From contig CAXXXP010000001.1 in the NCBI GenBank assembly GCA_963678095.2, positions 1 to 64,000 on the forward strand: DNA of 64,000 bases, read 5' to 3'. Every line of letters begins with the position of its first letter. Position 1 is the stretch's first letter. A model generated the notes under the pieces. The model searched no databases. It saw only the letters and a list, made by a program, of their open reading frames with translations, and was not told the origin of the DNA. Made by a program: the position numbers and the translations under genes. This DNA comes from G963678095 sp963678095. GTDB taxonomy: Bacteria > Bacillota > Negativicutes > Selenomonadales > Selenomonadaceae. Shown here in pieces: positions 38,613 to 47,101 of this stretch.

Positions 38613-39995
38613 ATGGCAGAAAAAAAATCTGTATGGAATACATATAGTGAAACAGAAAAAAATGCATTGGAGGAATTATCCAGCGGATATCGAGATTTTT
38701 TGACAAAATGCAAGACTGAACGCGAATCGGTAAAAGAAGCGGTTCGTCTGGCTGAAGAAAATGGGTATAAGGACCTTAAAGGAATTCTTGCCGGTGAAGA
38801 TCGCCTGCAGCCGGGAGACAAGGTATATGCTGTCTGCATGAATAAAGCAGTGGTGCTGTTTCATATCGGCTCTGGCCCGCTTGAACAGGGAATGGCGATT
38901 CTGGGCGCACATATCGATACCTGCCGCCTTGATATCAAGCAGAATCCACTGTATGAAGACGGAGGCCTGGCCTATCTTGATACGCATTATTACGGTGGCA
39001 TAAAGAAATATCAGTGGGTGACAGTGCCGCTGGCGATACATGGCGTTGTTGCCAAAAAGGATGGAACCGTCATTGATATCACGATCGGCGAAGCAGAAGA
39101 CGACCCGGTTTTTTGCGTTACGGATCTCTTGATTCATCTGGCATCAGAACAGATGGAGAAAAAAGCGGCCAAGGTTATTGAGGGTGAGGCGCTGGACCTG
39201 CTGGTTGGCAGCCTGCCACTGGCTGAAACGGAAAAAGATGCAGTCAAAGCCGGGGTCCTGCAATTGCTGAAGGATAAATATGACCTGGAAGAAGAGGACT
39301 TTCTCTCGGCGGAACTGGAAATTGTTCCGGCCGGCAAAGCCCGCGATATGGGATTTGACCGCAGCATGATTTTGGCTTATGGACAGGATGACCGTGTCTG
39401 CTCCTATGCCTCTTTGGTTGCTATGCTTGAAACGGAAGCTGGCGAGACGACTACCTGCTGCCTGCTGGTGGACAAGGAGGAAATTGGCAGCGTTGGTGCA
39501 ACCGGAATGCAGTCAAAATTCTTTGAGAATACAGTTGCTGAACTTATTGATCGCATGGGAACCTATTCAGAGCTTACACTTAAGCGTTGTCTGGCAAATT
39601 CCCGGATGCTGTCGTCTGATGTAACCTGTGGCTATGATGCCCTGTTTGCCAGTTCTTTTGATAAGAAAAACGTCGCTTATCTTGGGCAGGGGATGGTATT
39701 CAATAAATTTACCGGCTCACGTGGCAAATCAGGATCAAATGATGCCAATGCGGAATATCTCGGCCGGATTCGGGCGATGATGGAAAAGCACAATGTCAAA
39801 ATTCAAATGTCGGAGCTGGGTAAGGTAGATCTTGGCGGTGGTGGCACAATCGCCTATATTATGTCGCTCTATGGAATGCAGGTAATCGACAGTGGAGTGG
39901 CGGTGCTCAATATGCATGCCCCGTGGGAAGTTACAAGCAAGATCGACATTTATGAAACGAAAAAAGGCTATCAGGCATTTCTACTGGAAGCCTAA
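38613..39995 (+). CDS. M18 family aminopeptidase
   Basis: This 460-residue enzyme is a cocatalytic zinc aminopeptidase. The motifs are GAHIDTCRLDIKQNPLY (His/Asp ligands, about residues 98-114), YGGIKKYQW, YGQDDRVCSYA (second ligand site), DKEEIGSVGATGMQS (catalytic Glu pair), SDVTCGYD and NMHAPWEVTSKID. It removes N-terminal residues, probably acidic or neutral ones, from peptides in the cytoplasm. ATG 38613 is preferred to GTG 38604, which falls in the AAGGTG site. A terminator follows. Confidence 0.93.
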   Translation: MAEKKSVWNTYSETEKNALEELSSGYRDFLTKCKTERESVKEAVRLAEENGYKDLKGILAGEDRLQPGDKVYAVCMNKAVVLFHIGSGPLEQGMAILGAHIDTCRLDIKQNPLYEDGGLAYLDTHYYGGIKKYQWVTVPLAIHGVVAKKDGTVIDITIGEAEDDPVFCVTDLLIHLASEQMEKKAAKVIEGEALDLLVGSLPLAETEKDAVKAGVLQLLKDKYDLEEEDFLSAELEIVPAGKARDMGFDRSMILAYGQDDRVCSYASLVAMLETEAGETTTCCLLVDKEEIGSVGATGMQSKFFENTVAELIDRMGTYSELTLKRCLANSRMLSSDVTCGYDALFASSFDKKNVAYLGQGMVFNKFTGSRGKSGSNDANAEYLGRIRAMMEKHNVKIQMSELGKVDLGGGGTIAYIMSLYGMQVIDSGVAVLNMHAPWEVTSKIDIYETKKGYQAFLLEA

Positions 39996-40002
39996 AATAA
40001 TG

Positions 40003-40031
40003 GAAGGCGCGCATGAAGCGCGCCTTTTCTG
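40003..40031 (+). terminator. Intrinsic terminator after the M18 aminopeptidase gene
   Basis: AAGGCGCGC pairs with GCGCGCCTT around ATGAA, followed by TTTTCT. Confidence 0.85.
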
Positions 40032-40049
40032 CAGGAGAAAGGAGTCCGT

Positions 40050-41516
40050 ATGAAGTTTGGCATCCGGCTGGGTTTGGTCCTCAGCGCATTTTGTTTACTT
40101 GTGGATAGTTGTGTTTCGGCACAAGCCGAAAATTCTGCGATAGAAATCCGGGGGGTTGTTGAAGGTTTTTATGGAAAACCCTGGTCAGAGGCAGAGCGCC
40201 TGGATCAATTTTCTTTTTACCGCGAACAAGGGCTCAACACCTATATCTATGCACCGAAAAATGATCCCTATCATCGTGAACAATGGCGGCAGCCTTATCC
40301 GGCAGAAAAGATCAAAAAGCTCCAGCATCTGATTGCCGGGGCTGAGGCAAATAATGTCGATTTCGTCTTTGCGCTGTCACCGGGACTCGATATGCACTTT
40401 GGCGGGGTGAGCGGAGAACGGGATGTCGAAGCCCTGCTGGCAAAATTTGAACGGCTTTATGATATGGGGGTACGCAGTTTTGCCGTTTTTTTTGATGATA
40501 TAGCAAACAAAGATGCTCCAGCCCAGACGACAGTTTTAAATGAAGTTAATCGGCGCTTTATTCATAAAAAAAGCGGGATACGGCATTTTTTTACAGTGCC
40601 GACAGAATATTTTTCCACCGATATGAAGTCAGCGGGCATGATAAAGCCTTATACACGAGCCTTTGCTGCAGCCTTGGATGCGGATATTGTTGTGCTCTAT
40701 ACCGGCCAGGGTGTTGTCTGTGAAGGAATAAGCCGCGAGGATATAGAAGAGATCGCGGCAATTTATCATCGCCCTATGGCTGTCTGGTGGAATTATCCGG
40801 TCAATGATTATCGGCAGGGGAAGCTGGCGCTGGGCCCGATTACAGGAATTGAAGCGGGAGCGGAGCAATTTATGACGGCCTTTATCATGAATCCAATGGA
40901 AGAGGCCAGATTATCAAAAATATCCTTGGCAACCGGAGCGGCGTATGCTGCTGCTCCCCGGCAGTATATTCCAGATGTGGCCTGGGAAAATGCTATACAA
41001 TCGCAATATGGCAGTCTCGCGCCGGCTATGCATACCTTTGCGGATCATTCACAGCGCATGGAAAACAGCTGGGCCCGGACCGGCCGAGACGATGCCGGAC
41101 AGCTCAGACAGCGCCTCGACCGTTACCTACAGGTTTTTCAGCAGGCCGGGGATACGGATCTTACCGCAGCTTTGCTGCGCGATGATTTTGCGGCGATGAA
41201 AAAGGCAGCCTGCGCATTGGCAGACGGGCTTAGCCCGGAGGCTAAGGCTGAATGCCGGCCGCAACTGCAGCGGCTTTATGCGCTGGCCGCTGCTGATGAG
41301 ACTGCGCTGGCGATGCTGCAGAGTCAGGCTGCGGGGCAGAAGCACGTCAGTGAATACCTGCGCGGCAGGCTCCTTTGGCAGCAGCAGCAGCTTACGGCCA
41401 AGAACATTCAGCTATCGGAAAAAACTGCCGAAAAATTTATTGCCGAAGCTTTGAATCTGATCGAGGCGGAGGAGAACAGGGCTAAAGGTGAAAAAAATAT
41501 GGGGCGGATGGAATGA
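40050..41516 (+). CDS. GH84-like beta-N-acetylglucosaminidase, secreted
   Basis: This 488-residue protein has a signal peptide (residues 1-26, cut near SAQA) and a GH84/O-GlcNAcase-type TIM barrel. It begins EIRGVVEGFYGKPWSEAER, has YIYAPKNDPYHREQWR and FVFALSPGLDMHFG, and the catalytic pair in FAVFFDDI (Asp149-Asp150). Substrate-assisted hydrolysis of GlcNAc from sugar chains is expected. The natural substrate (wall fragments, host or plant glycans) is unknown. The C-terminal third is helical. The last codons overlap the CDF gene by 4 bases. Confidence 0.85.
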   Translation: MKFGIRLGLVLSAFCLLVDSCVSAQAENSAIEIRGVVEGFYGKPWSEAERLDQFSFYREQGLNTYIYAPKNDPYHREQWRQPYPAEKIKKLQHLIAGAEANNVDFVFALSPGLDMHFGGVSGERDVEALLAKFERLYDMGVRSFAVFFDDIANKDAPAQTTVLNEVNRRFIHKKSGIRHFFTVPTEYFSTDMKSAGMIKPYTRAFAAALDADIVVLYTGQGVVCEGISREDIEEIAAIYHRPMAVWWNYPVNDYRQGKLALGPITGIEAGAEQFMTAFIMNPMEEARLSKISLATGAAYAAAPRQYIPDVAWENAIQSQYGSLAPAMHTFADHSQRMENSWARTGRDDAGQLRQRLDRYLQVFQQAGDTDLTAALLRDDFAAMKKAACALADGLSPEAKAECRPQLQRLYALAAADETALAMLQSQAAGQKHVSEYLRGRLLWQQQQLTAKNIQLSEKTAEKFIAEALNLIEAEENRAKGEKNMGRME

Positions 41517-42703
41517 CAGAACGTTTAATTAAAAAATTTATCGCTGATTACGATGCTACAGAAAAGCCAAGGGTCAGGGAAAACTATGGAATTCTTAGTG
41601 GCTGTGTCGGCATTGCAGTAAATTTGTTGCTATTTTTATTAAAGATCGCGGCTGGTATGATGAGCGGGGCTATTTCGATTATTGCCGATGCCTTTAATAA
41701 TCTGTCGGATGCCGGCTCGTCGATTGTCACGTTGCTTGGCTTTAAACTGGCTGGAAAGCCGGCCGATGAGGAGCATCCTTTTGGTCATGGAAGGATGGAA
41801 TACCTGGCCGGACTCTTTATTTCGGTGGCCATTATTCTTGTCGGAGTAGAGCTTTTTCGTTCTTCTGTAGGCAAGATTTTGGTCCCGGAAAGTCTCAGCA
41901 TTAATCTTGTTTCGGTGGGGATTTTAATTGCATCGATTGCGATAAAACTCTGGCTTGGGTTTTTTTACAAAAATATCAGCCAGCGGATAAAATCAGCGGC
42001 TGTTGAAGCAGCGGCACTTGACAGCTTCAACGACTGCAAGGCCACGGGGGTCGTGTTGCTAAGTCTTATCGTCTATGCTGTTACCGGACAAAATATTGAT
42101 GGAACTGCCGGAGCTTTGATTGCCGGTTACATCTTTTACAGTGGGGCTCTGGCCGTCAGGGACACGGTGCAGCCGCTTTTAGGACAGGCTCCAGAGCCGG
42201 AATTTGTTGCAGATATCGAAGCTGTGGTTACATCGACCGAGCATATCCTGGGGGTGCATGACCTGATTGTCCATGACTATGGACCGGGGCGCTGTTTTGT
42301 TTCGCTGCACGCGGAGATTTCCTCGGCATTTGAGATGATGAAAGCGCATGAAATCATTGATGCCATGGAAGACCGCCTGCGGGCTCAATTTCACTGCCCG
42401 TTTACCATTCATATGGATCCGATTGATCAAAGCGATCCAATGACAGTGATCTTGTCAGAAAAAATTTTGGCAATTGTTCGCGAAATTTCGCCGGAGCTGG
42501 ACTTGCATGATTTTAGGCTGACTCATGGCGGACGGGGACTGAAGCTGATTTTTGATATTGGCGTTCCGACAGGATTCCGTTATACAGATGATCAGCTGCG
42601 TAAAATGGTCCAGAAAGAAATATGCCTGCTGGATGCAAGCTATGCCGTGGTTGTGAAAATCGACCATCTTTATATTGGCAATAGTCATAATGATGAGCAG
42701 TAG
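41513..42703 (+). CDS. Cation diffusion facilitator (CDF) metal exporter
   Basis: This 396-residue protein has six spans with the CDF signatures GAISIIADAFNNLSDAGSS and HPFGHGRMEYLAG, then VEAAALDSFNDCKATG in span five. A long cytosolic C-terminal domain follows (HDLIVHDYGPGRCFVSLHAE), including an extra terminal module of about 90 residues. It exports divalent metals such as Zn, Mn or Fe with proton exchange. The NxxSD and DSxxD residues make Mn or Fe as plausible as Zn. It overlaps the GH84-like gene by 4 bases. Confidence 0.9.
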   Translation: MTERLIKKFIADYDATEKPRVRENYGILSGCVGIAVNLLLFLLKIAAGMMSGAISIIADAFNNLSDAGSSIVTLLGFKLAGKPADEEHPFGHGRMEYLAGLFISVAIILVGVELFRSSVGKILVPESLSINLVSVGILIASIAIKLWLGFFYKNISQRIKSAAVEAAALDSFNDCKATGVVLLSLIVYAVTGQNIDGTAGALIAGYIFYSGALAVRDTVQPLLGQAPEPEFVADIEAVVTSTEHILGVHDLIVHDYGPGRCFVSLHAEISSAFEMMKAHEIIDAMEDRLRAQFHCPFTIHMDPIDQSDPMTVILSEKILAIVREISPELDLHDFRLTHGGRGLKLIFDIGVPTGFRYTDDQLRKMVQKEICLLDASYAVVVKIDHLYIGNSHNDEQ

Positions 42704-42738
42704 ATAGAAGCCGTTTAACTGGAAACTTGGATAAATAC

Positions 42739-42779
42739 AAAAAAATGCTGCCACATATTATATGTGACAGCATTTTTTC
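42739..42779. terminator. Bidirectional intrinsic terminator
   Basis: AAAAATGCTGCCACATA pairs with TATGTGACAGCATTTTT apart from one mismatch. It serves the CDF gene and the convergent DUF6056-like gene. Confidence 0.85.
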
Positions 42780-42785
42780 TAAAGG

Positions 42786-44600
42786 CTATTTTTCAAAATT
42801 TAAAAAGTCTCGTAATTGTTTTGCTAAAAACTTAAAGTCGTCACGAGATTTTTCGTAATCTAAAGGTGATTTTTGAGGCTCTTTTATCAAAGTGACATCA
42901 TCGATCCTATAGTAGCGGCAAAACCCATATTTGGAGACATGGTTATCTAAATCAACAAAATAGACATGGCGTAAAATTTCGTTTTTAAGTGAAACTGGTT
43001 TTAGCGCCACGGAGGACATCCCCGCATTGATTTCTGCTTCAGCATGTACCATCCGTTGGGAATTTTCAGTATATAGGACAGCGTGCTGGTAGAGGACGAC
43101 GGTGGCCATCGGAATGACTGTCAGGGCAACGCCGATCAGTAAGGTGCGCTTGTTTTGTGGCCGAAGTAAAAATTCATGTACTTTAGGAATGATAAATACA
43201 GTCATAACGCCAATGATGAAAAATACAGCAGATCCAAATCCTGCCCGGCCAGGGAAGGAGGGGGAGGCTATCATGACTAAGTTATTAACAACAGCCAAAG
43301 CGATTAGTGCTATGACGTGCCAGCCGGCCGGGTGAATGTTTGCAAAATGCTGCCAAAAATCGCGCGTTTTTAGCGGGGTAAGTTCCCTGCTTCGCAAATG
43401 CCATTTGCGGGAAATATATTTTGTCAGCTGTACAACGATAAGCAGATAAATTAGCAATTCTTCAAGACCAGAAAGGGTTGTAAAAAGTTGCTCTTTTAAA
43501 TGGGCATTGCCAATGCCAAATATACCGGACAGAGCTTTATACAAAATAGTGCTGGTAAAGAAGGAGAAAAAAGAACCATTCATTTTTGAAAATATCATTA
43601 AGAAAATGGTGGAGATTCTTAACGCTGAAGCTACCTTGAAATGGAAACCGCTATCAGTGCGACCCGTTTGTTTGATTTTTCCGTACGCAAGAAGAGCGAT
43701 CCGGCAGGCTATTATTAAAAAAACTATTGCCGGTAGTAGTCCTAATGATATTTCAATTCCGGCACCAAGCTGATTGAGAATGTGACCGAAAAAAGGCGTC
43801 TTATGATCTACGTAACGAACATAATTTCCCGGGGCGAGGACCAAAAATAAAAAGCCAATAACAGAACCGATGAAGCCGGCGACCATCCATTTTTTTAAAC
43901 TGTTTTTTTTGTAATTGTAGGCCAACAGCAGGAAAATGATCAGATTCATTGTTGCGGCGGTATTTTCAATAGTCCAACCGGCGATTATGCCGCCTAAAAA
44001 CATTCCACTGATGGCAAAGCGGCTATCCTGAAAAAGTGGTTTGTTCAAAAAATTAAAGTGATAGGGTAGAAAAAAAGCAAAAATAAGAACAGCCGTCAAT
44101 AAATAAACACAAGCGCCGGTCATCCAAATATTTACTAAAGCAAAATCAGGGAGTCCAAACCAACAGAACATAATGATCAGCCCTAAAATACAGGGATTAA
44201 ATTGCCAGGTTATTTTCTGCTGGGAATGCCAATATATAAGGATAATCAAGGCCACAAATAATAGTGCGTTAAAGGGATTAAACCACTCCTTTCCCCAAAG
44301 CAGAAAGCTGTCTAAAACAAAGAAATCGACCATGCGGCCGCCGTGTGTGAAATAATGAAAATATAAAGACTGAAAAACATCGGACATGTTTGTTATTTTT
44401 TCAAATGTTCCCCATACCAAAGCGTATTCATAATCATCCCGGTGCAGTGGCATTAAGATATTCAGGGCTAACATATAGAAAAATGTAACACCTAACATAG
44501 TCCAAGAAACTAAATTCCCTTTTGATAATTTACTGGATCCTTCCAAAATATAAAGTCGCTCCTTTTCTAGCTGTGTATTAAGCAAATTTAATTTTCGCAC
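42786..44600 (-). CDS. DUF6056-like polytopic membrane protein
   Basis: This 604-residue protein has about eleven hydrophobic segments. Near the N-terminus is LMPLHRDDYEYALVWGT followed by YFHYFTHGGRMVDFF, and later NIWMTGACVYLLTAVL and TIENTAATMNLIIF. The H-R-D-D-Y and G-G-R landmarks are shared by DUF6056 and GT-C-like glycosyltransferases, where the acidic pair faces the outer surface. A cell-surface glycosylation role is therefore inference. The C-terminal soluble part is charged. The gene is monocistronic, between two terminators. Confidence 0.75.
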   Translation of the reverse strand: MRKLNLLNTQLEKERLYILEGSSKLSKGNLVSWTMLGVTFFYMLALNILMPLHRDDYEYALVWGTFEKITNMSDVFQSLYFHYFTHGGRMVDFFVLDSFLLWGKEWFNPFNALLFVALIILIYWHSQQKITWQFNPCILGLIIMFCWFGLPDFALVNIWMTGACVYLLTAVLIFAFFLPYHFNFLNKPLFQDSRFAISGMFLGGIIAGWTIENTAATMNLIIFLLLAYNYKKNSLKKWMVAGFIGSVIGFLFLVLAPGNYVRYVDHKTPFFGHILNQLGAGIEISLGLLPAIVFLIIACRIALLAYGKIKQTGRTDSGFHFKVASALRISTIFLMIFSKMNGSFFSFFTSTILYKALSGIFGIGNAHLKEQLFTTLSGLEELLIYLLIVVQLTKYISRKWHLRSRELTPLKTRDFWQHFANIHPAGWHVIALIALAVVNNLVMIASPSFPGRAGFGSAVFFIIGVMTVFIIPKVHEFLLRPQNKRTLLIGVALTVIPMATVVLYQHAVLYTENSQRMVHAEAEINAGMSSVALKPVSLKNEILRHVYFVDLDNHVSKYGFCRYYRIDDVTLIKEPQKSPLDYEKSRDDFKFLAKQLRDFLNFEK

Positions 44601-44618
44601 ATAATTTGTCCGTAGGCA

Positions 44619-44655
44619 AGCCTTTTACATAAAAACATTGTCCCTGTAAAAGGCT
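44619..44655. repeat. Inverted repeat upstream of the DUF6056-like gene
   Basis: AGCCTTTTACA and TGTAAAAGGCT form a perfect 11-bp stem with a 15-base loop, in the leader of the minus-strand gene. It may be an operator or a leader hairpin. Confidence 0.6.
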
Positions 44656-44783
44656 GGGATAAAAAAGACGTGAATTCGCTTAAACACGAATGATAATATC
44701 TCATATTCTATCACGTTTAAGGGTCCTTTAAAAGTTTACGGAGTAGTATGCTTTAATATTTGACGTGCAGATAGGGTGAGATG

Positions 44784-44821
44784 TTTTGTCAATGATTTAC
44801 AGAAATAAAACATTGACAAAA
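44784..44821. repeat. Inverted repeat over the tRNA promoter
   Basis: TTTTGTCAATG (44784-44794) and CATTGACAAAA (44811-44821) are perfect 11-base inverted arms 16 bases apart. The right arm contains the -35 box of the tRNA promoter. Confidence 0.7.
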
Positions 44822-44841
44822 CAAAGGCGAATCGATATAAT
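44813..44841 (+). promoter_or_regulatory. Consensus sigma-70 promoter of the tRNA pair
   Basis: TTGACA (44813-44818), a 17-base spacer and TATAAT (44836-44841) match the consensus exactly, 15 bases before the tRNA-Pro 5' end. Confidence 0.92.
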
Positions 44842-44856
44842 ATATTTTGTGGTTGA

Positions 44857-44933
44857 CGGGGCATGGCTCAGTTTGGTAGAGCACCTGGCTTGGGACCAGG
44901 GGGTCGCAGGTTCGAATCCTGCTGCTCCGACCA
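44857..44933 (+). tRNA. tRNA-Pro (anticodon UGG)
   Basis: A full 77-base cloverleaf: acceptor CGGGGCA/TGCTCCG (one G-U), D-stem GCTC/GAGC, anticodon stem CCTGG/CCAGG with loop CTTGGGA (UGG), T-arm GCAGG-TTCGAAT-CCTGC, discriminator A and encoded CCA. Confidence 0.95.
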
Positions 44934-44939
44934 TCAATC

Positions 44940-45016
44940 GCGCCTATAGCTCAGTTGGATAGAGCAACGGCCTTCTAAGCCGTGTGTCGAGCGTTCGAAT
45001 CGCCCTAGGCGCACCA
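44940..45016 (+). tRNA. tRNA-Arg (anticodon UCU)
   Basis: A 77-base cloverleaf six bases after tRNA-Pro: acceptor GCGCCTA/TAGGCGC, D-stem GCTC/GAGC, anticodon stem ACGGC/GCCGT with loop CTTCTAA (UCU), T-loop TTCGAAT, encoded CCA. The T-stem GAGCG/CGCCC has an A-C mismatch at its second pair, where GGGCG would be expected. Confidence 0.93.
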
Positions 45017-45026
45017 TTTGTATATA

Positions 45027-45060
45027 AAGGTTCTAGCAATTTTGCTAGGACTTTTTTTAT
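45027..45060 (+). terminator. Intrinsic terminator after the tRNA pair
   Basis: GTTCTAGC pairs with GCTAGGAC around a 6-base loop, then TTTTTTT. Confidence 0.85.
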
Positions 45061-45086
45061 ATTTTGGAGGAATTGTGTAAAAAGAT

Positions 45087-45136
45087 AAACCTCTAGGTTA
45101 ATGGGTGTAGGGTCCATTAATTTAGAGGTTTATTTT
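45087..45136. terminator. Bidirectional terminator between tRNAs and the metallophosphoesterase gene
   Basis: AAACCTCTA-GTTAATGG pairs with CCATTAA-TTAGAGGTTT (one mismatch, 9-base loop), with A- and T-runs on the two sides. It ends the minus-strand gene at 45174. Confidence 0.8.
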
Positions 45137-45173
45137 AAATAATGATATAGAAAATTACAGAGAGATTTTGACC

Positions 45174-46520
45174 TTATACAGTGGCTGTGGGGGAATTGCT
45201 TTTTAATTTTTGAGATAAATCTTCTATAGCCCCGGTGTTCTCATAGAAATATAAAGCAGCATTATTGCGGCTGCCTGTCTCTACCACGGCAAAGGTTCTG
45301 GTAAAGGGCGGACAATCAGAATTATTGTCGATCCAAGTGCCTGAATTTATATAAAATTTCTGATCGTTTTGCTGAAAATCGGGGACATGTGTATGACCAA
45401 AGATAACCACCTTGTAAGGGCTATTCGTGCCGTTTAAATATTGGTTTTGTGCACATTTATAAAAATATTGTTTTGTCTCCGCTTCAGCACCTGCTTCTGT
45501 GAAAGGAATTTTTTGCCATACATTGTTTTGTTCCTGCCGCTCATCCCAAGAACGCTGAAAATTCCGGAATAATACAGGCGATGAAATGATACCATCGGGC
45601 TGGTTTACTGGATACATGTCTTTTAGGGAATACTTTCCGTTTAGACCGCAGCTTTTAATGTTAAATACTTTTTCGTCAAAACCGCTGTTTTCAGTTATTC
45701 TGCCAAATAATCGCGCTAATGTTTTTGCGTATATATAGGCTTCGACCTGGTCGACATCTTCTCCCCCGACTTTTTGTGATATATGGGGATAATTCTTTTT
45801 TATGTGAGGTTTTCCCTCAAGTACCCAGCTACAACCCATGCGAGCATAAAAATATCCTGGGGGATACATGGTCTCTGTGCTATTAAAAAGCTCGGCATTG
45901 GATATTCTGTCCGGAGCTGAGTAGGGATCGTAGCGATGGCTGTGCTCGATGACGATTTCCTGCTGATCCCCGGTGATATATCGCCCCAGTCCTTTGCTAT
46001 CCCGGGCTTCGATGATTCCTGGCAATAGCTGACTTAAAATGCCAGAGGACATATTCATATCGTGGTTTCCGACGACGTATACAAGTTTAATGCCAGCGCC
46101 CATTACCTGCTTGAGCGCATCTAGAACAACTTGATTATTGCGACCTACCTGAATAAAAAACTTTGTCATATTTACTATGGGAGCATAATGCAATGGCAGG
46201 AACCATTCGTCAAGAAAATCTCCGGCAATAACAAGTTCCCTTACATCCGTCGTATGCTGCAGTCGTTGTAAAAACTCAACGAAGAGGTCCCTGTTATTTA
46301 CTGTCTCGGCAAAGTTGTCATCAATGCCAAAATGCAAATCACTGACGACAACAATTTTATTTTTTATGGAATTTGCGGGCCATAAAGGTTGAACAGAAGA
46401 CTTTGCTGCAATTGCAAAATTTGATAATGAAAATGGATCCATAATTGTCATCAGGGAAATACTGCTTACTGCGGCTCCTTTAATAAATGCACGTCTGGAT
46501 AACTTGGGTGTCTGTGTCAT
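45174..46520 (-). CDS. Tat-exported metallophosphoesterase
   Basis: This 448-residue protein begins with a twin-arginine signal (LSRRAFIKGAAVSSISLMTI, residues 7-26), so it is exported folded. The phosphoesterase motifs follow in order: VVSDLHFGID, IAGDFLDEW, YVVGNHDMN, IEHSHRYDPY and VIFGHTHVPDF. These supply the two-metal site. A region of about 130 residues between the fourth and fifth motifs is specific to this subgroup. The substrate is unknown; exported phosphatase or phosphodiesterase activity is expected. It is monocistronic. Confidence 0.88.
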   Translation of the reverse strand: MTQTPKLSRRAFIKGAAVSSISLMTIMDPFSLSNFAIAAKSSVQPLWPANSIKNKIVVVSDLHFGIDDNFAETVNNRDLFVEFLQRLQHTTDVRELVIAGDFLDEWFLPLHYAPIVNMTKFFIQVGRNNQVVLDALKQVMGAGIKLVYVVGNHDMNMSSGILSQLLPGIIEARDSKGLGRYITGDQQEIVIEHSHRYDPYSAPDRISNAELFNSTETMYPPGYFYARMGCSWVLEGKPHIKKNYPHISQKVGGEDVDQVEAYIYAKTLARLFGRITENSGFDEKVFNIKSCGLNGKYSLKDMYPVNQPDGIISSPVLFRNFQRSWDERQEQNNVWQKIPFTEAGAEAETKQYFYKCAQNQYLNGTNSPYKVVIFGHTHVPDFQQNDQKFYINSGTWIDNNSDCPPFTRTFAVVETGSRNNAALYFYENTGAIEDLSQKLKSNSPTATV

Positions 46521-46699
46521 TCTTAAGCCTCCCTTATTTATAAGTTTCCCCTTGCATTCCTTTGAGCTTTAAAATTGTCAGTACTGCGTTTGTTGGCTCA
46601 AAATGTACCTTTTAAACCTATAAATTATTATACTAAATTATAGCAGCTTTGTATTGTTTATTTTAGAAAATTTGCATTATTTAGATATCTGCTGATGCG

Positions 46700-46728
46700 T
46701 TGTTTTTATGAACGCTATAGGCTATTAT
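46700..46728 (+). promoter_or_regulatory. Sigma-70-type promoter of the BFD-like gene
   Basis: TTGTTT (46700-46705), a 17-base spacer and TATTAT (46723-46728) precede the gene at 46774. The remaining divergent spacer (46521-46699) holds nothing else I can identify. Confidence 0.5.
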
Positions 46729-46773
46729 ATTTTTAATACCTAGAGAGTATTTCCAAAGAAAGGAGGTATTTTA

Positions 46774-46986
46774 ATGGAAGAAGAAGCTCTAAAAACGATA
46801 GTTCTCGACAAGATGACAAAAATTTGCCTGTGTAAGGCGATCAGCCGTGCCACGATAAAAAAGGCAATTGCCAATAAGGCGGATACGGTAGAAAAAGTGC
46901 AGAAAGCAACTGGCGCAGGTAGTGGAGCCTGTCATGGACGGCGCTGCACAGCCAAAATAGAGGAATTGCTAAACCTCGAAAAGTAA
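46774..46986 (+). CDS. BFD-like [2Fe-2S] protein
   Basis: This 70-residue protein is a BFD domain with CLCKAISRATIKKAI, then about 25 residues later GAGSGACHGRRCTAKIEELL. The four cysteines (C-x-C ... C-x4-C) would hold a 2Fe-2S cluster. BFD domains deliver electrons (for example to release iron from bacterioferritin) or sit in larger oxidoreductases. As a free-standing protein with no ferritin nearby, its partner is unknown. AAAGGAGGT precedes ATG 46774. Confidence 0.85.
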   Translation: MEEEALKTIVLDKMTKICLCKAISRATIKKAIANKADTVEKVQKATGAGSGACHGRRCTAKIEELLNLEK

Positions 46987-47101
46987 GTGCAAAGAGCCCA
47001 TGCTTTTTACAGATGGGAAAGAACCCCGACAGAGACGATAGCCGTTTCTGCCGGGGTTCTTTCGATAGGGGCCTTTATTTTCTGTACCGTAGATAAAAGT
47101 A

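Noticed and set aside
44784..44794. Divergent minus-strand promoter using the left arm of the inverted repeat
   Set aside because: The minus strand reads TTGACA there but no acceptable -10 box lies 16-18 bases downstream.
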